64,000 nucleotides of DNA from Rhizobium sp. 11515TR (GCF_002277895.1 NZ_CP022998.1:2585501-2649500); one strand, 5' to 3'. Counted from the stretch's first letter, positions 17,365 to 26,865 are shown. The notes: generated by a model from the sequence alone, not told the origin. Translations and numbers: made by a program.

Positions 17365-17462
17365 GCAATTCCAGGAAAAGTGCGTAGCGGTTTTCCGTCC
17401 GGAATTGCAAGAAAACAAAGAGATAGAGCGGTTCGGGGATTCCATTAAAAGCTGAACCGCTC
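17365..17462. repeat. Rhizobial intergenic palindromic repeat
   Basis: GCAATTCC (17365-17372) is mirrored by GGAATTGC (17401-17408), with an inner pair GGAAAA/TTTTCC (17374-17379 and 17391-17396). A second dyad, GAGCGGTTC/GAACCGCTC, spans 17426-17462. Palindromes with the core AGGAAAAGTG and CGGTTTTCCG recur between genes in Rhizobium, from general knowledge. Related partial copies occur at 30042 and 44627 in this window. It may act as a transcript end for both flanking genes. Confidence 0.7.
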
Positions 17463-17507
17463 AAGAGAAATTAAGCGCAACGCCATGAACGTTAAAGGGC
17501 GCCACGC

Positions 17508-17930
17508 TCAATGCGCCACATCCTTGCTGAGATTGCGTAGCCTGATCTGATGGTCGAGGCGTTCGAGCTGGTTTGTCGTCGTCTCGATCAGCCGACCGAT
17601 CTCCTGATAGGCCGTCCGCAGCCGCGAAAGCTCGTTCCTGACGGCTTCCAGGGCGCGCTCATCGCTGTCCTCTCCGGGTCCATCACCCGATCCGGTCATC
17701 AACCATGCCGGAGAAACATCGAAAAGAGCCGACATCTTCGCCAGCGCGGAGGGATTGGGTTCGGCGCGATCGGATTCCCACGCGAGCATGGTCTCCTCGC
17801 TGACGCCAAGCTGTCCGGCCAGCGTTTCGAGACTAATTCCCGCGGCATCGCGCGCCATGGACAAGCGCCCTCCAAGCGTATCTCCGCCTTCATCCGAAAA
17901 AACGGTCGTCTCTTGTTCTGGTTTGAACAT
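17508..17930 (-). CDS. XRE-family transcriptional regulator
   Basis: 140 residues from the ATG at 17930, chosen because an AGGAAAGGGA stretch precedes it; an earlier in-frame ATG at 17981 lacks this. A Cro/C1-type helix-turn-helix lies at about residues 20-75 (LSMARDAAGISLETLAGQLG, then VSEETMLAWESDRAEP). The C-terminal 50 residues form a long helix or coiled coil (VRNELSRLRTAYQEIGRL), probably for dimerisation. No ligand domain. The target is unknown. Confidence 0.85.
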   Translation of the reverse strand: MFKPEQETTVFSDEGGDTLGGRLSMARDAAGISLETLAGQLGVSEETMLAWESDRAEPNPSALAKMSALFDVSPAWLMTGSGDGPGEDSDERALEAVRNELSRLRTAYQEIGRLIETTTNQLERLDHQIRLRNLSKDVAH

Positions 17931-18148
17931 CGGTGCGATCCCTTTCCTGGTTGCGCCGGCAATTTTGTGCCGCGCATTCATGTTTTAGCTGTTTCCAAAG
18001 CTCCAGATAGGTCTAAGGGCGTCATCTCGCCATGGCGATCTGTCCCAATTGGAAAAGTCTGACACTTTCCGCTGGCTGTCCGCCAGACTTGCAGCTCACG
18101 CCTAATCGCGCCTTGATTGCATGCTTTTCCTGTGTTTGATGTTCGTGC

Positions 18149-19084
18149 ATGTCCGTTTCTTCCGCCGTTTCCACACAGCAAAATCCGCTTAGAGGCATGA
18201 CGATCATGGCAAGCGCCATGATCCTGTTGCCGACGATGGATGCGATCGCCAAATACATGGCGAGCTTCGAAGGCATGTCGCCGGGTCAGGTGACCTTCTA
18301 TCGCTTCTTCTTCCAGCTTGTCTGCATGCTGCCGCTGCTGGCGACGGGGGCCGGACGGTCGGCCTTTTCGGCAAAGCGCCCCTGGATGAACCTGCTGCGG
18401 GGCGCGCTGCACGGCGCTGCCAGTCTGCTCTTCTTCGCAGCGGTCAAATACATGCCGCTTGCCGATGTCTTCGCCATCTATTTCGTGGAACCGTTCATGC
18501 TGACGGCGCTTTCCGCCTTGTTTCTTGGCGATAAAGTCGGCTGGCGGCGATGGCTGGCGATCGTTATCGGCTTCAGCGGCGCGATGATCGTCATTCAGCC
18601 GAGTTTTGCGATATTCGGATTGAAGGCGCTGCTGCCGGTCGCCTGTGCATTTCTCTATGCGCTGTATCTTTTCATGAACCGCGCCGTCGGCGAGGCGGAC
18701 TCGCCGCTGACGATGCAGATCATGGCGGGTCTTGGCGGCACTATGTTCATGGCCGTAGCTCTGTTTACCGGCTCCTCTGCCGGTATTGCGGATTTTGAGC
18801 CGTCCCTGCCCGGCTCGATGCTGGGACTGGCGCTTCTGCTCATTCTCGGTTCGATATCGGGCTACGCGCATATGCTCGTCGTCAGAGCCTTCCGGCTGGC
18901 GCCCTTGTCCCTGCTCGCTCCATTCCAATATTTCGAGATCATTTCCGCCACCGTCCTCGGCTACGCGATCTTCGGCGATTTCCCCAATCTTTCCAAATGG
19001 ATCGGCATATCAATCATCGTCGGCTCCGGCCTCTTCATCATCTGGCGGGAACGCGTTCAATCGAGATTGGAAAAAACCGCGTGA
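18149..19084 (+). CDS. EamA/DMT-family transporter
   Basis: 311 residues with ten hydrophobic helices arranged as two EamA repeats (about residues 17-145 and 160-300), the layout of the drug/metabolite transporter superfamily. The inner-membrane location is clear, but the substrate (amino acid, purine or other metabolite) cannot be told from sequence. No regulator or enzyme that would indicate a substrate is adjacent, and pccA follows after 81 bp. Confidence 0.88.
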   Translation: MSVSSAVSTQQNPLRGMTIMASAMILLPTMDAIAKYMASFEGMSPGQVTFYRFFFQLVCMLPLLATGAGRSAFSAKRPWMNLLRGALHGAASLLFFAAVKYMPLADVFAIYFVEPFMLTALSALFLGDKVGWRRWLAIVIGFSGAMIVIQPSFAIFGLKALLPVACAFLYALYLFMNRAVGEADSPLTMQIMAGLGGTMFMAVALFTGSSAGIADFEPSLPGSMLGLALLLILGSISGYAHMLVVRAFRLAPLSLLAPFQYFEIISATVLGYAIFGDFPNLSKWIGISIIVGSGLFIIWRERVQSRLEKTA

Positions 19085-19165
19085 GCGCAGACATCTTGCG
19101 CATGGACCGGGCACGCAATTTATGGATAAAACACTGACTGAATAGAGTATTTGGGCGGAGATTGC

Positions 19166-21175
19166 ATGTTCAAGAAAATCCTGATCGCCAATCGCGGCGA
19201 GATCGCCTGCCGCGTCATCAAGACCGCGCGACGAATGGGCATCCTCACGGTCGCCGTCTACTCGGATGCGGATCGGGACGCATTGCATGTCGAAATGGCC
19301 GATGAATCCGTGCATATCGGCCCAGCTCCCGCAGCCGAAAGCTATCTCGTCGCTGACAAGATCATCGCTGCCTGCAAGGAGACCGGAGCCGAGGCAGTTC
19401 ATCCGGGTTATGGCTTCCTGTCCGAGCGCGCCTCCTTCTGTGCGGCGCTGGAGAAGGAAGGTATCGTTTTCATCGGCCCGAAGCCAAAGGCGATCGAAGC
19501 CATGGGCGACAAGATCGAATCGAAAAAATTCGCCAATGCCGCCAAGGTCTCCACGGTTCCGGGCTATCTCGGCATCATCGATGATGCCGATCATGCCGAA
19601 AGGATCGCTGCCGAGATCGGCTATCCCGTCATGATCAAGGCATCCGCCGGCGGCGGCGGCAAAGGTATGCGCATCGCCTGGAGCAAGGATGAGGTGCGCG
19701 ATGGTTTCGAGCGCGCCCGTTCGGAGGCGAAAAGCTCTTTCGGCGACGACCGCGTCTTCATCGAGAAATTCGTCGTCGATCCCAGGCACATCGAGATCCA
19801 GGTGTTGGCCGACGCTCACGGAAATGTCGTCTATCTCGGCGAGCGCGAATGCTCAATCCAGCGTCGGAACCAGAAGGTCGTCGAAGAAGCACCCTCGCCG
19901 TTCCTTGATGAAGCAACGCGCAAGGCCATGGGCGAGCAATCCGTGGCGCTCGCCAAGGCCGTCGATTATCAAAGCGCCGGCACGGTCGAATTCATCGTCG
20001 ATCGCGACAAAAACTTCTATTTCCTCGAAATGAATACCCGCCTGCAGGTCGAGCATCCGGTGACAGAGCTGGTGACCGGCGTCGATCTCGTCGAGCAGAT
20101 GATCCGCGTTGCAGCGGGCGAAAAACTGCCGTTCAAGCAGGCGGATATCAAGCTCAACGGTTGGGCGATCGAAAGCCGCTTGTATGCGGAGGATCCCTAT
20201 CGCAACTTCCTGCCCTCGATCGGCCGTCTGACGCGCTATCGTCCGCCGCGCGAAGGCAAGACGGAGACATCGGTCGTGCGCAACGACACCGGCGTCTTCG
20301 AGGGCGCGGAAATCTCTATTTATTACGATCCGATGATCGCCAAGCTCTGCACCTGGGCTCCGACGAGGCTGGAGGCAATCGAAGCGATGGGCGAAGCTTT
20401 GGATGGTTTTGTCGTCGATGGCATCGAGCACAATATGCCGTTCCTCTCGGCTCTGATGAAGCATCCGCGCTGGCGCGAAGGCCGCCTCTCCACGGGCTTC
20501 ATTGCCGAAGAATATCCCGATGGCTTCGCGCCGGTGACGCCGGACGAGGAGCAAACCGCTTTGCTGTCGGCAATCGCCCTTTCCTGCAGCCTGATCGAAT
20601 CCAACCGCCGCGAACGCTATGCCGACCGGCTGCGTCCAGCCGCCGCGCCACTGCGGGAGAGCTGGGTCGTCAAGCTTGGTGCCGCCTATCTGCCTGTGAC
20701 ATTGCTTGAAGGCGTGGTGATCATTCCCTTCGAGATGGACATGCAGATCGGCGCCCAAACCGTAACTGTCGCAACCGACTGGCGTCCCGGCGATCCGGTA
20801 TGGGCTGGCACGGTCGGCGGCCGCAAGCTGACAGCCCAGATCCGCACCGTGCTCAATGGTCTGCGCATCGATTGGCAGGGTATTTCCGTCCGGACCAGGG
20901 TGTTCACGCCGCGTCAGGCTGAACTCGACAAGCTGATGCCGGTCAAATTGCCGCCGGATACCTCGAAGCTGCTGCTCTGCCCCATGCCGGGCCTGGTCGT
21001 AGCGATTGCTGTTGCTGAGGGACAGGAGGTCAAGGCAGGCGAAACACTGGCCATTGTCGAAGCGATGAAGATGGAAAATGTCCTGCGCGCCGAACGCGAT
21101 CTGGTCATCGGCAAGATCAACGCCAAGCCGGGCGAAAGCCTCGCCGTCGACGCCGTGATCATGGAATTCGCCTGA
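19166..21175 (+). CDS. pccA: Propionyl-CoA carboxylase alpha subunit (biotin carboxylase + biotin carrier)
   Basis: 669 residues starting MFKKILIANRGEIACRVIK, with GGCGGAG before the ATG. It carboxylates its biotin with ATP and bicarbonate, and the beta subunit then passes CO2 to propionyl-CoA, giving methylmalonyl-CoA. Visible parts are the biotin carboxylase domain (1-445, with ATP-grasp glycine loop ASAGGGGKGM and EMNTRLQVEHPVTE), a linking domain, and the C-terminal biotin carrier with EAMKMEN at about 627-633. The KFVVDPRHIEIQVLAD segment is typical of PccA rather than of acetyl- or methylcrotonyl-CoA carboxylases. pccB lies 4 kb away on the opposite strand. Confidence 0.93.
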   Translation: MFKKILIANRGEIACRVIKTARRMGILTVAVYSDADRDALHVEMADESVHIGPAPAAESYLVADKIIAACKETGAEAVHPGYGFLSERASFCAALEKEGIVFIGPKPKAIEAMGDKIESKKFANAAKVSTVPGYLGIIDDADHAERIAAEIGYPVMIKASAGGGGKGMRIAWSKDEVRDGFERARSEAKSSFGDDRVFIEKFVVDPRHIEIQVLADAHGNVVYLGERECSIQRRNQKVVEEAPSPFLDEATRKAMGEQSVALAKAVDYQSAGTVEFIVDRDKNFYFLEMNTRLQVEHPVTELVTGVDLVEQMIRVAAGEKLPFKQADIKLNGWAIESRLYAEDPYRNFLPSIGRLTRYRPPREGKTETSVVRNDTGVFEGAEISIYYDPMIAKLCTWAPTRLEAIEAMGEALDGFVVDGIEHNMPFLSALMKHPRWREGRLSTGFIAEEYPDGFAPVTPDEEQTALLSAIALSCSLIESNRRERYADRLRPAAAPLRESWVVKLGAAYLPVTLLEGVVIIPFEMDMQIGAQTVTVATDWRPGDPVWAGTVGGRKLTAQIRTVLNGLRIDWQGISVRTRVFTPRQAELDKLMPVKLPPDTSKLLLCPMPGLVVAIAVAEGQEVKAGETLAIVEAMKMENVLRAERDLVIGKINAKPGESLAVDAVIMEFA

Positions 21176-21337
21176 CCGAGAAGCTTCGCCATCGGGTCCA
21201 TATGGAAAAAGCTGTGTGGCGATTGCTCGGCCAAAACATGATAATTGCGACGCTAAGTGTCTGATTTTGGCTTGAGCCGCCCCGTGCGCCCATGCCAATG
21301 TCGCGCGGACCAAATCATAGCAGGAAGGGACGAGATC

Positions 21338-22465
21338 ATGGACGTAAGAGCAGCGGTCGCGGTTGCTGCGGGCAAGCCGCTTGAGGTGACGACGGTTCAG
21401 CTGGAGGGGCCGAGAGCCGGCGAAGTGCTGATCGAGGTCAAGGCGACCGGCATCTGCCACACCGATGATTTCACGCTCTCGGGCGCCGATCCGGAAGGCC
21501 TGTTTCCGGCCATCCTCGGCCATGAGGGTGGCGGCATCGTCGTCGATGTCGGTCCGGGCGTGACTTCGGTGAAGAAGGGCGATCACGTCATTCCGCTCTA
21601 TACGCCAGAATGCCGCGAATGCCCGTCGTGTCTCAGCCGCAAGACCAATCTGTGCACCGCGATCCGTGCGACCCAGGGCCAGGGCCTGATGCCGGATGGC
21701 ACCTCGCGTTTCTCGATCGGCAAGGACAAGATCCATCACTATATGGGCTGCTCGACCTTCGCCAATTACACCGTGCTGCCGGAGATTGCCGTCGCCAAGG
21801 TCAATCCCGACGCCCCCTTCGACAAGATCTGCTACATCGGCTGCGGTGTGACGACAGGCATCGGTGCGGTCATCAACACCGCCAAGGTGGAGATGGGCGC
21901 AACGGCAATCGTCTTCGGCCTCGGCGGCATCGGTTTGAACGTCATCCAGGGCCTGAAGCTTGCCGGTGCCGACATGATCATCGGTGTCGATCTCAACAAT
22001 GACAAGAAGGCCTGGGGCGAACGCTTCGGCATGACGCATTTCGTCAATCCGAAGGAGGTCGGTGACGACATCGTTCCCTACCTCGTCAACATGACGAAGC
22101 GCGGGGCCGACCAGATCGGCGGCGCCGACTATACCTTCGACTGCACCGGCAACACCAAGGTGATGCGCCAGGCGCTGGAAGCCAGCCATCGCGGCTGGGG
22201 CAAGTCGGTCGTCATCGGCGTGGCCGGCGCCGGCCAGGAGATCTCGACGCGTCCGTTCCAGCTGGTGACGGGCCGCTCGTGGATGGGGACGGCCTTCGGC
22301 GGCGCGCGTGGCCGCACAGACGTTCCCAAGATCGTCGACTGGTACATGGAGGGCAAGATCGAGATCGATCCGATGATCACCCACACCATGCCGCTCGAGG
22401 ATATCAACAAGGGCTTCGAGCTCATGCATTCGGGCGAAAGCATCCGCAGCGTCGTGCTCTACTGA
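21338..22465 (+). CDS. frmA: S-(hydroxymethyl)glutathione dehydrogenase / class III alcohol dehydrogenase
   Basis: A 375-residue zinc enzyme that oxidises the glutathione adduct of formaldehyde with NAD+ in the cytoplasm. The catalytic zinc ligands lie in GICHTDD and GHEGGGIV, the structural zinc cysteines in CRECPSCLSRKTNLC, and the NAD-binding loop in FGLGGIGLNV. GGAAGGGA upstream supports the ATG at 21338. It heads a plus-strand run with a YaiI-family gene and S-formylglutathione hydrolase, the next enzyme of the pathway. Confidence 0.95.
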   Translation: MDVRAAVAVAAGKPLEVTTVQLEGPRAGEVLIEVKATGICHTDDFTLSGADPEGLFPAILGHEGGGIVVDVGPGVTSVKKGDHVIPLYTPECRECPSCLSRKTNLCTAIRATQGQGLMPDGTSRFSIGKDKIHHYMGCSTFANYTVLPEIAVAKVNPDAPFDKICYIGCGVTTGIGAVINTAKVEMGATAIVFGLGGIGLNVIQGLKLAGADMIIGVDLNNDKKAWGERFGMTHFVNPKEVGDDIVPYLVNMTKRGADQIGGADYTFDCTGNTKVMRQALEASHRGWGKSVVIGVAGAGQEISTRPFQLVTGRSWMGTAFGGARGRTDVPKIVDWYMEGKIEIDPMITHTMPLEDINKGFELMHSGESIRSVVLY

Positions 22466-22539
22466 CACAGAAAGCCACTCGGCGAGACGTATGCGGCGCG
22501 TGAGAAATGCGCCGCATATAGCTGAAAAGATTTGATATC

Positions 22540-23004
22540 ATGATTTATGTTGATGCCGATGCCTGCCCGGTCAAGCCGGAGATCCTGAAGGTTGCCGAAC
22601 GCCACAGCATCGAGGTGACTTTCGTCGCCAATTCGGGATTGCGCCCGTCGCGGGATCCCATGGTGCATAATGTCATCGTCTCCAACGCCTTCGATGCCGC
22701 CGACAACTGGATTGCCGAACACGCAGGTGCTGGCGACATCGTCGTCACCGCCGATGTGCCGCTCGCGGGCCGTTGTGTTGCGACCGGAGCGCTTGTTACT
22801 GGACCGACCGGCCGCATCTTCGACAAGACCAATATCGGCATGGCAACGGCCATGCGCGACCTCGGCGCACATCTTCGCGAAACCGGTGAGAGCAAGGGCT
22901 ATAACGCCGCCTTCTCGCCGCGCGACCGCTCCACCTTTCTCGAAACCTTCGACCGGCTCTGCCGGCGTTCAAAAACCAATCAGACGCCTGGAGGCCAGCC
23001 GTGA
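22540..23004 (+). CDS. YaiI/YqxD (UPF0178, DUF188) family protein
   Basis: 154 residues, start MIYVDADACPVKPEILKVAE, the diagnostic opening of the UPF0178 family. Conserved aspartates (DADACP, GDIVVTADVPLA) resemble the acidic active site of PIN-type nucleases, but biochemical function is not established. It overlaps the S-formylglutathione hydrolase gene by 4 bp (GTGA), so translational coupling with formaldehyde detoxification is likely. Confidence 0.9.
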   Translation: MIYVDADACPVKPEILKVAERHSIEVTFVANSGLRPSRDPMVHNVIVSNAFDAADNWIAEHAGAGDIVVTADVPLAGRCVATGALVTGPTGRIFDKTNIGMATAMRDLGAHLRETGESKGYNAAFSPRDRSTFLETFDRLCRRSKTNQTPGGQP

Positions 23005-23837
23005 ACATCATTTCCCAGAACACCGCCTTTGGCGGCATGCAGGGTGTCTTCTCGCATGAGTCCGAAGCCTGCAAATGCGAGATGACCTTCGCCGTCTTCG
23101 TGCCACCGCAGGCGATCAAGGAGCCCCGCCCGGTTCTCTGGTATCTTTCCGGCCTCACCTGCACTCATGCCAATGTCATGGAAAAGGGCGAATATCGCCG
23201 CATGGCGGCCGAGCTCGGCCTCATCATCGTCTGCCCGGACACTAGCCCGCGCGGCAATGACGTGCCGGATGAGCTGACCAACTGGCAGATGGGCAAAGGT
23301 GCGGGCTTCTATCTCGACGCCACCGAGACACCCTGGGCCGAAAACTATCAGATGTACAGCTACATTACCGAGGAGCTGCCCGCCCTCATCGCCAAGCAAT
23401 TCCGCGCCGATCTGAGCCGCCAGGGCATCTTCGGCCATTCCATGGGCGGCCACGGCGCCATGACGATCGCATTGAAGAATCCGGAGCGCTTCAAGAGCTG
23501 CTCCGCCTTCGCGCCGATCGTGCAGCCGTCGACGGCCGATTGGTCGGCACCTGCGCTGGAGAAATATTTGGGAAGCGATAAGACTGCATGGCGCCGCTAT
23601 GACGCCTGCGCGCTCGTCGAAGACGGCGCCCGCTTCCCCGAGTTCCTGATCGATCAGGGCAAGGCCGACAGCTTCCTCGAAAACGGACTGCGCCCCGGGC
23701 TGTTCGAAGATGCGATCAAGGGAACCGGCATCGGCCTGACGCTGCGCATGCACGAGCGCTACGATCATTCCTACTACTTCATCTCCACCTTCATGGACGA
23801 TCACCTGAAGTGGCATGCAGAACGATTGGAAAAGTAA
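23001..23837 (+). CDS. fghA: S-formylglutathione hydrolase
   Basis: A 278-residue esterase-D-type alpha/beta hydrolase, GTG start. It hydrolyses S-formylglutathione to formate and glutathione, completing formaldehyde detoxification after frmA. The nucleophile elbow GHSMGGHGAM is at about residues 146-155, the aspartate lies in LIDQGKAD and the histidine in YDHSYYFI. Length is as expected. The 4-bp overlap with the preceding YaiI-family gene and co-orientation with frmA indicate one transcription unit. Confidence 0.95.
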   Translation: MNIISQNTAFGGMQGVFSHESEACKCEMTFAVFVPPQAIKEPRPVLWYLSGLTCTHANVMEKGEYRRMAAELGLIIVCPDTSPRGNDVPDELTNWQMGKGAGFYLDATETPWAENYQMYSYITEELPALIAKQFRADLSRQGIFGHSMGGHGAMTIALKNPERFKSCSAFAPIVQPSTADWSAPALEKYLGSDKTAWRRYDACALVEDGARFPEFLIDQGKADSFLENGLRPGLFEDAIKGTGIGLTLRMHERYDHSYYFISTFMDDHLKWHAERLEK

Positions 23838-23889
23838 AGGTAGTCCCATCGCCTTGAAATAGGCAGTCGACAACGGCATATAGAAAACA

Positions 23890-23950
23890 CGCAGACGACT
23901 GCGGCGGCCGGCAACCAGACCGGCCGTAGACATCGCGGGGACGGCCTCGC
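23890..23950 (+). ncRNA. Guanidine-II (mini-ykkC) riboswitch
   Basis: Two small hairpins with the diagnostic ACGR loops: CGCAG-ACGA-CTGCG (23890-23903 approximately) and GCGGGG-ACGG-CCTCGC (23935-23950, one G-U pair). The linker between them folds as CGGCCGG/CCGGCCG (23905-23911 with 23920-23926). The second hairpin ends 9 bases before the ribosome site AAGGAG. The mini-ykkC class binds free guanidine through these loops and turns on guanidine exporters of the SMR family, which is exactly the type of gene that follows. Confidence 0.82.
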
Positions 23951-23970
23951 TCTTAACAAAGGAGCGTAAA

Positions 23971-24285
23971 ATGGCTTGGTTCCTGCTTTTCCTCGCAGGC
24001 TTGTTCGAAATCGGCTGGGCCGTCGGCTTGAAATATACCGACGGTTTTACTCGGCTGATGCCGACTGTCCTCACCGTCATTTCCATGGTCGTCAGCGTCG
24101 TGCTGCTCGGCCTAGCCGTAAAGACCCTGCCGATGGGCACGGCCTACGCGGTCTGGACCGGCATCGGCACAGTCGGTACGGTTCTGCTTGGCATCTGGTT
24201 GCTCGGTGATCCCGCGACCCTTGTGCGGCTGCTCTGCATCGGCTTGATTGTCGCAGGCATCGCCGGTCTCAAGCTCACCGCCTGA
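23971..24285 (+). CDS. gdx: SMR-family guanidinium exporter (Gdx/SugE)
   Basis: 104 residues, four transmembrane helices, small multidrug resistance family. The first helix carries the essential glutamate ([14 protein letters not shown]), and the GLKYTDGF segment is typical of the Gdx (formerly SugE) branch, which exchanges guanidinium for protons, rather than of the broad-range EmrE branch. AAGGAG lies about 7 nt before the ATG. The guanidine-II riboswitch directly upstream supports the substrate assignment. Confidence 0.9.
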   Translation: MAWFLLFLAGLFEIGWAVGLKYTDGFTRLMPTVLTVISMVVSVVLLGLAVKTLPMGTAYAVWTGIGTVGTVLLGIWLLGDPATLVRLLCIGLIVAGIAGLKLTA

Positions 24286-24291
24286 CTGATC

Positions 24292-24789
24292 TCATCTGCG
24301 CTGGCGGTTGTCCAGCGCCCAGCTTCCCGGTCCAGCGAACACCAGAAACAGGAAGATGAAGCAGAACAGGATCGCCCCGTCTCCCTGATTGTTGGCCGGG
24401 AAGAAATTGATCGGCATATGTACCATGAAATAGGCGATCGCCATCTCGCCGCTCAGCAGAAAGGCGATCGGCCGGGTGAAAAGCCCAAGCAGGATCAGGA
24501 CACTGCCCACGAGCTCGATGATCCCGGCCACGAAAAACAGCGTCGTGATTTCGTAAGGCGCCGGCGGAAAGCCGAAGACCTTTTGCGTGCCATGTTCGAT
24601 GAACAGCAGCGCAGCTATGATTCGTAAAATGGCGAGGGCAGCGGGCTGATAAGGCGACAAGCGCTCGGAAAGGGATATGAGGATCTCCGTTCGATAGGGG
24701 ATGCGAAGGAGATCCTGTCGAAATTGCTCTCGCTTCGCTGCTAACGGAGTAAACACGCGAGAGACGAATTTATTCGCCGGACCCGGCAA
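24292..24789 (-). CDS. DoxX-family membrane protein (copy 1)
   Basis: The conserved part covers four transmembrane helices (from SERLSPYQPAALAILRI to FAGPGSWALDN), with the DoxX signature FIEHGTQKVFGFP and the NFFPANNQGD loop near the end. It is clearly a paralogue of the adjacent gene at 24817. The start is uncertain: the longest frame opens with TTG at 24789 and a GTG lies at 24756, neither with a good ribosome site. The upstream 40 residues do not resemble the paralogue. Its role is unknown; DoxX proteins are linked to redox or thiosulfate metabolism in some organisms. Confidence 0.8.
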   Translation of the reverse strand: MPGPANKFVSRVFTPLAAKREQFRQDLLRIPYRTEILISLSERLSPYQPAALAILRIIAALLFIEHGTQKVFGFPPAPYEITTLFFVAGIIELVGSVLILLGLFTRPIAFLLSGEMAIAYFMVHMPINFFPANNQGDGAILFCFIFLFLVFAGPGSWALDNRQRR

Positions 24790-24816
24790 TTCAACCGAGC
24801 CCGACGGAGAAGCTGG

Positions 24817-25209
24817 TTACTTCTTGTTGTTGTCGATCGCCAGCAGGCCCGGGCCTGCGAAGATCAGGAACAGGAAGACGAAGCAGTAGAGGATCGCCGC
24901 ATCACCGCCATTGTTGGCCGGGAAGAAATTCTTCGGATAATGCGCCATGAAATAGGCGACCGCCATGTTGCCGCAGAGAATGAACGCGACCGGACGGGTG
25001 AAGAAACCGACGATCGTTGCCAATCCGCCAACGATTTCGATGATACCCTGAACCAGAAGCAGGGTCGGCAACGGGCTTGGGAACTGGCCGCCGGCCGGAA
25101 AGCCAACGAGCTTCTGCAGACCATGTTCGATGAACAATACACCGGTGACGATACGCAGCACGGTAAGAGCATAGGGCTGATACTGATTCAGCCGATCGGA
25201 AAGCGCCAT
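24817..25209 (-). CDS. DoxX-family membrane protein (copy 2)
   Basis: 130 residues from MALSDRLNQYQPYALTVLRI, four transmembrane helices, with FIEHGLQKLVGFP and YPKNFFPANNGGD. It is over 50 percent identical by eye to the downstream copy, so the pair arose by tandem duplication. The ATG at 25209 matches the family; an earlier in-frame start would add an atypical stretch. The function of the family in rhizobia is unknown. Confidence 0.87.
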   Translation of the reverse strand: MALSDRLNQYQPYALTVLRIVTGVLFIEHGLQKLVGFPAGGQFPSPLPTLLLVQGIIEIVGGLATIVGFFTRPVAFILCGNMAVAYFMAHYPKNFFPANNGGDAAILYCFVFLFLIFAGPGLLAIDNNKK

Positions 25210-25332
25210 GTTAAACTCCAGTTTTAACTCCCCCACGAGGAAGCAATAGAGCGCACAGGCAGGAACGTGAAAACACGGATTCTGACGCTCAATCAATTTT
25301 CCGTGTGATATCCGTGACTTGTTGTCACATGC

Positions 25333-26865
25333 TCACAACGGGATGTTGTCGTGCTTCTTCCAGGGATTGCTCAGATCCTTGTTGCGCAACATCCGGAGCC
25401 CCTGTGCCAGCCGTCGCCGCGTCGAGCGCGGCATGATCACTTCGTCAATGTAGCCGCGCTCCGCGGCAACGAAAGGCGATAGGAATCGGTCCTCATACAT
25501 CTTGGTGTGGGCCGCGATCTTCCCGGGATCGGTAATATCCTTGCGGAAGATGATCTCGACGGCGCCCTTGGCGCCCATGACGGCGATCTGCGCCGTCGGC
25601 CAGGCATAGTTGAGATCGCCACGCAAGTGCTTGGAGGCCATGACGTCATAGGCGCCACCGAAGGCCTTGCGAGTGATGACCGTCAGCTTCGGCACTGTCG
25701 CTTCGGCATAGGCGAAGAGCAATTTGGCGCCATGCTTGATCAGCCCGCCATATTCTTGCGCCGTCCCCGGTAGGAAACCCGGCACGTCGACGAAGGTGAC
25801 GATCGGGATATTGAAGCAATCGCAGAAGCGCACGAAGCGCGCAGCTTTCCGCGAGGCATCGCTATCGAGAACACCAGCCAGCACCATCGGCTGATTGGCG
25901 ACGAAACCGACGGTGGCGCCCTCGATGCGGCCGAAGCCACAGACGATGTTCTTGGCGAAGCTTTCCTGGATCTCGAAGAAATCGCCCTCATCCGCCACCT
26001 TCAAGATCAGTTCCTTGATGTCGTAAGGCTTGTTGGCATTGGCCGGGATTAGCGTATCGAGCGAGTTATCCGGCTCGGTCACCGACTGATAGCACTCGAT
26101 TTCGGGCACATCAGCGGTATTAGACTGCGGCAGGAAATCGATGAGACGGCGCACCTGCAAGAGCGTATCGACATCATTGTCATAGGCTGCGTCCGCAATC
26201 GAGGATTTCGTCGTGTGGACAGAGGCGCCGCCGAGCTGTTCCGAGGTCACCGTCTCGTTGGTGACGGTCTTCACCACATCCGGCCCGGTGACGAACATGT
26301 AGGAGGTGTCCCGCACCATGAAGATGAAATCGGTCATGGCCGGAGAATAGACGTCGCCACCCGCGCAAGGTCCCATGATGATGGAGATCTGCGGGATGAC
26401 GCCGGAGGCCAGCACATTGCGCTGGAATACCTCGGCATAACCGCCAAGCGCGGCCACGCCTTCCTGAATGCGGGCGCCGCCGGCGTCATAGATCCCGATG
26501 ATCGGCGCCCGGTTCTTCAGCGCCATATCCTGCACCTTGGTGATCTTTTCCGCATGTGCTTCTGAAAGAGATCCACCGAAGACTGTGAAATCCTTGGCAA
26601 AAATGAAGACGGTGCGGCCGTTGACCGTGCCCCAGCCGGTCACCACGCCATCGCCGGCAATCTTGCTCTTGTCCATGCCGAAATCGGTCGAGCGATGTTC
26701 GACGAACATGTCGAACTCTTCGAAGGAGCCCTCGTCAAGAAAGATATCGATGCGCTCACGCGCCGTCAGCTTGCCGCGGGCATGCTGCGCGTCAATGCGC
26801 ACCTGCCCACCGCCAAGCCTCGCGATCTCACGACGGCGTTCCAGCTCCTGCAGGATTTCCTTCAT
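25333..26865 (-). CDS. pccB: Propionyl-CoA carboxylase beta subunit (carboxyltransferase)
   Basis: A 510-residue acyl-CoA carboxyltransferase with the two crotonase-fold halves. The N-half carries the acyl-CoA site ([18 protein letters not shown], then [16 protein letters not shown]), the C-half the biotin site ([31 protein letters not shown]). Size and motifs fit the PccB type, partner of the alpha subunit at 19166. Its product enters the methylmalonyl-CoA route to succinyl-CoA. It is the last gene of a minus-strand run that starts with the pseudouridine synthase at 29913. Confidence 0.93.
   Translation of the reverse strand: MKEILQELERRREIARLGGGQVRIDAQHARGKLTARERIDIFLDEGSFEEFDMFVEHRSTDFGMDKSKIAGDGVVTGWGTVNGRTVFIFAKDFTVFGGSLSEAHAEKITKVQDMALKNRAPIIGIYDAGGARIQEGVAALGGYAEVFQRNVLASGVIPQISIIMGPCAGGDVYSPAMTDFIFMVRDTSYMFVTGPDVVKTVTNETVTSEQLGGASVHTTKSSIADAAYDNDVDTLLQVRRLIDFLPQSNTADVPEIECYQSVTEPDNSLDTLIPANANKPYDIKELILKVADEGDFFEIQESFAKNIVCGFGRIEGATVGFVANQPMVLAGVLDSDASRKAARFVRFCDCFNIPIVTFVDVPGFLPGTAQEYGGLIKHGAKLLFAYAEATVPKLTVITRKAFGGAYDVMASKHLRGDLNYAWPTAQIAVMGAKGAVEIIFRKDITDPGKIAAHTKMYEDRFLSPFVAAERGYIDEVIMPRSTRRRLAQGLRMLRNKDLSNPWKKHDNIPL

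Noticed and set aside
19853..22468. 871-codon open frame on the minus strand
   Set aside because: Antisense to pccA and frmA, whose domains are complete. It arises from GC-rich codon bias, and the translation has no recognisable domain.
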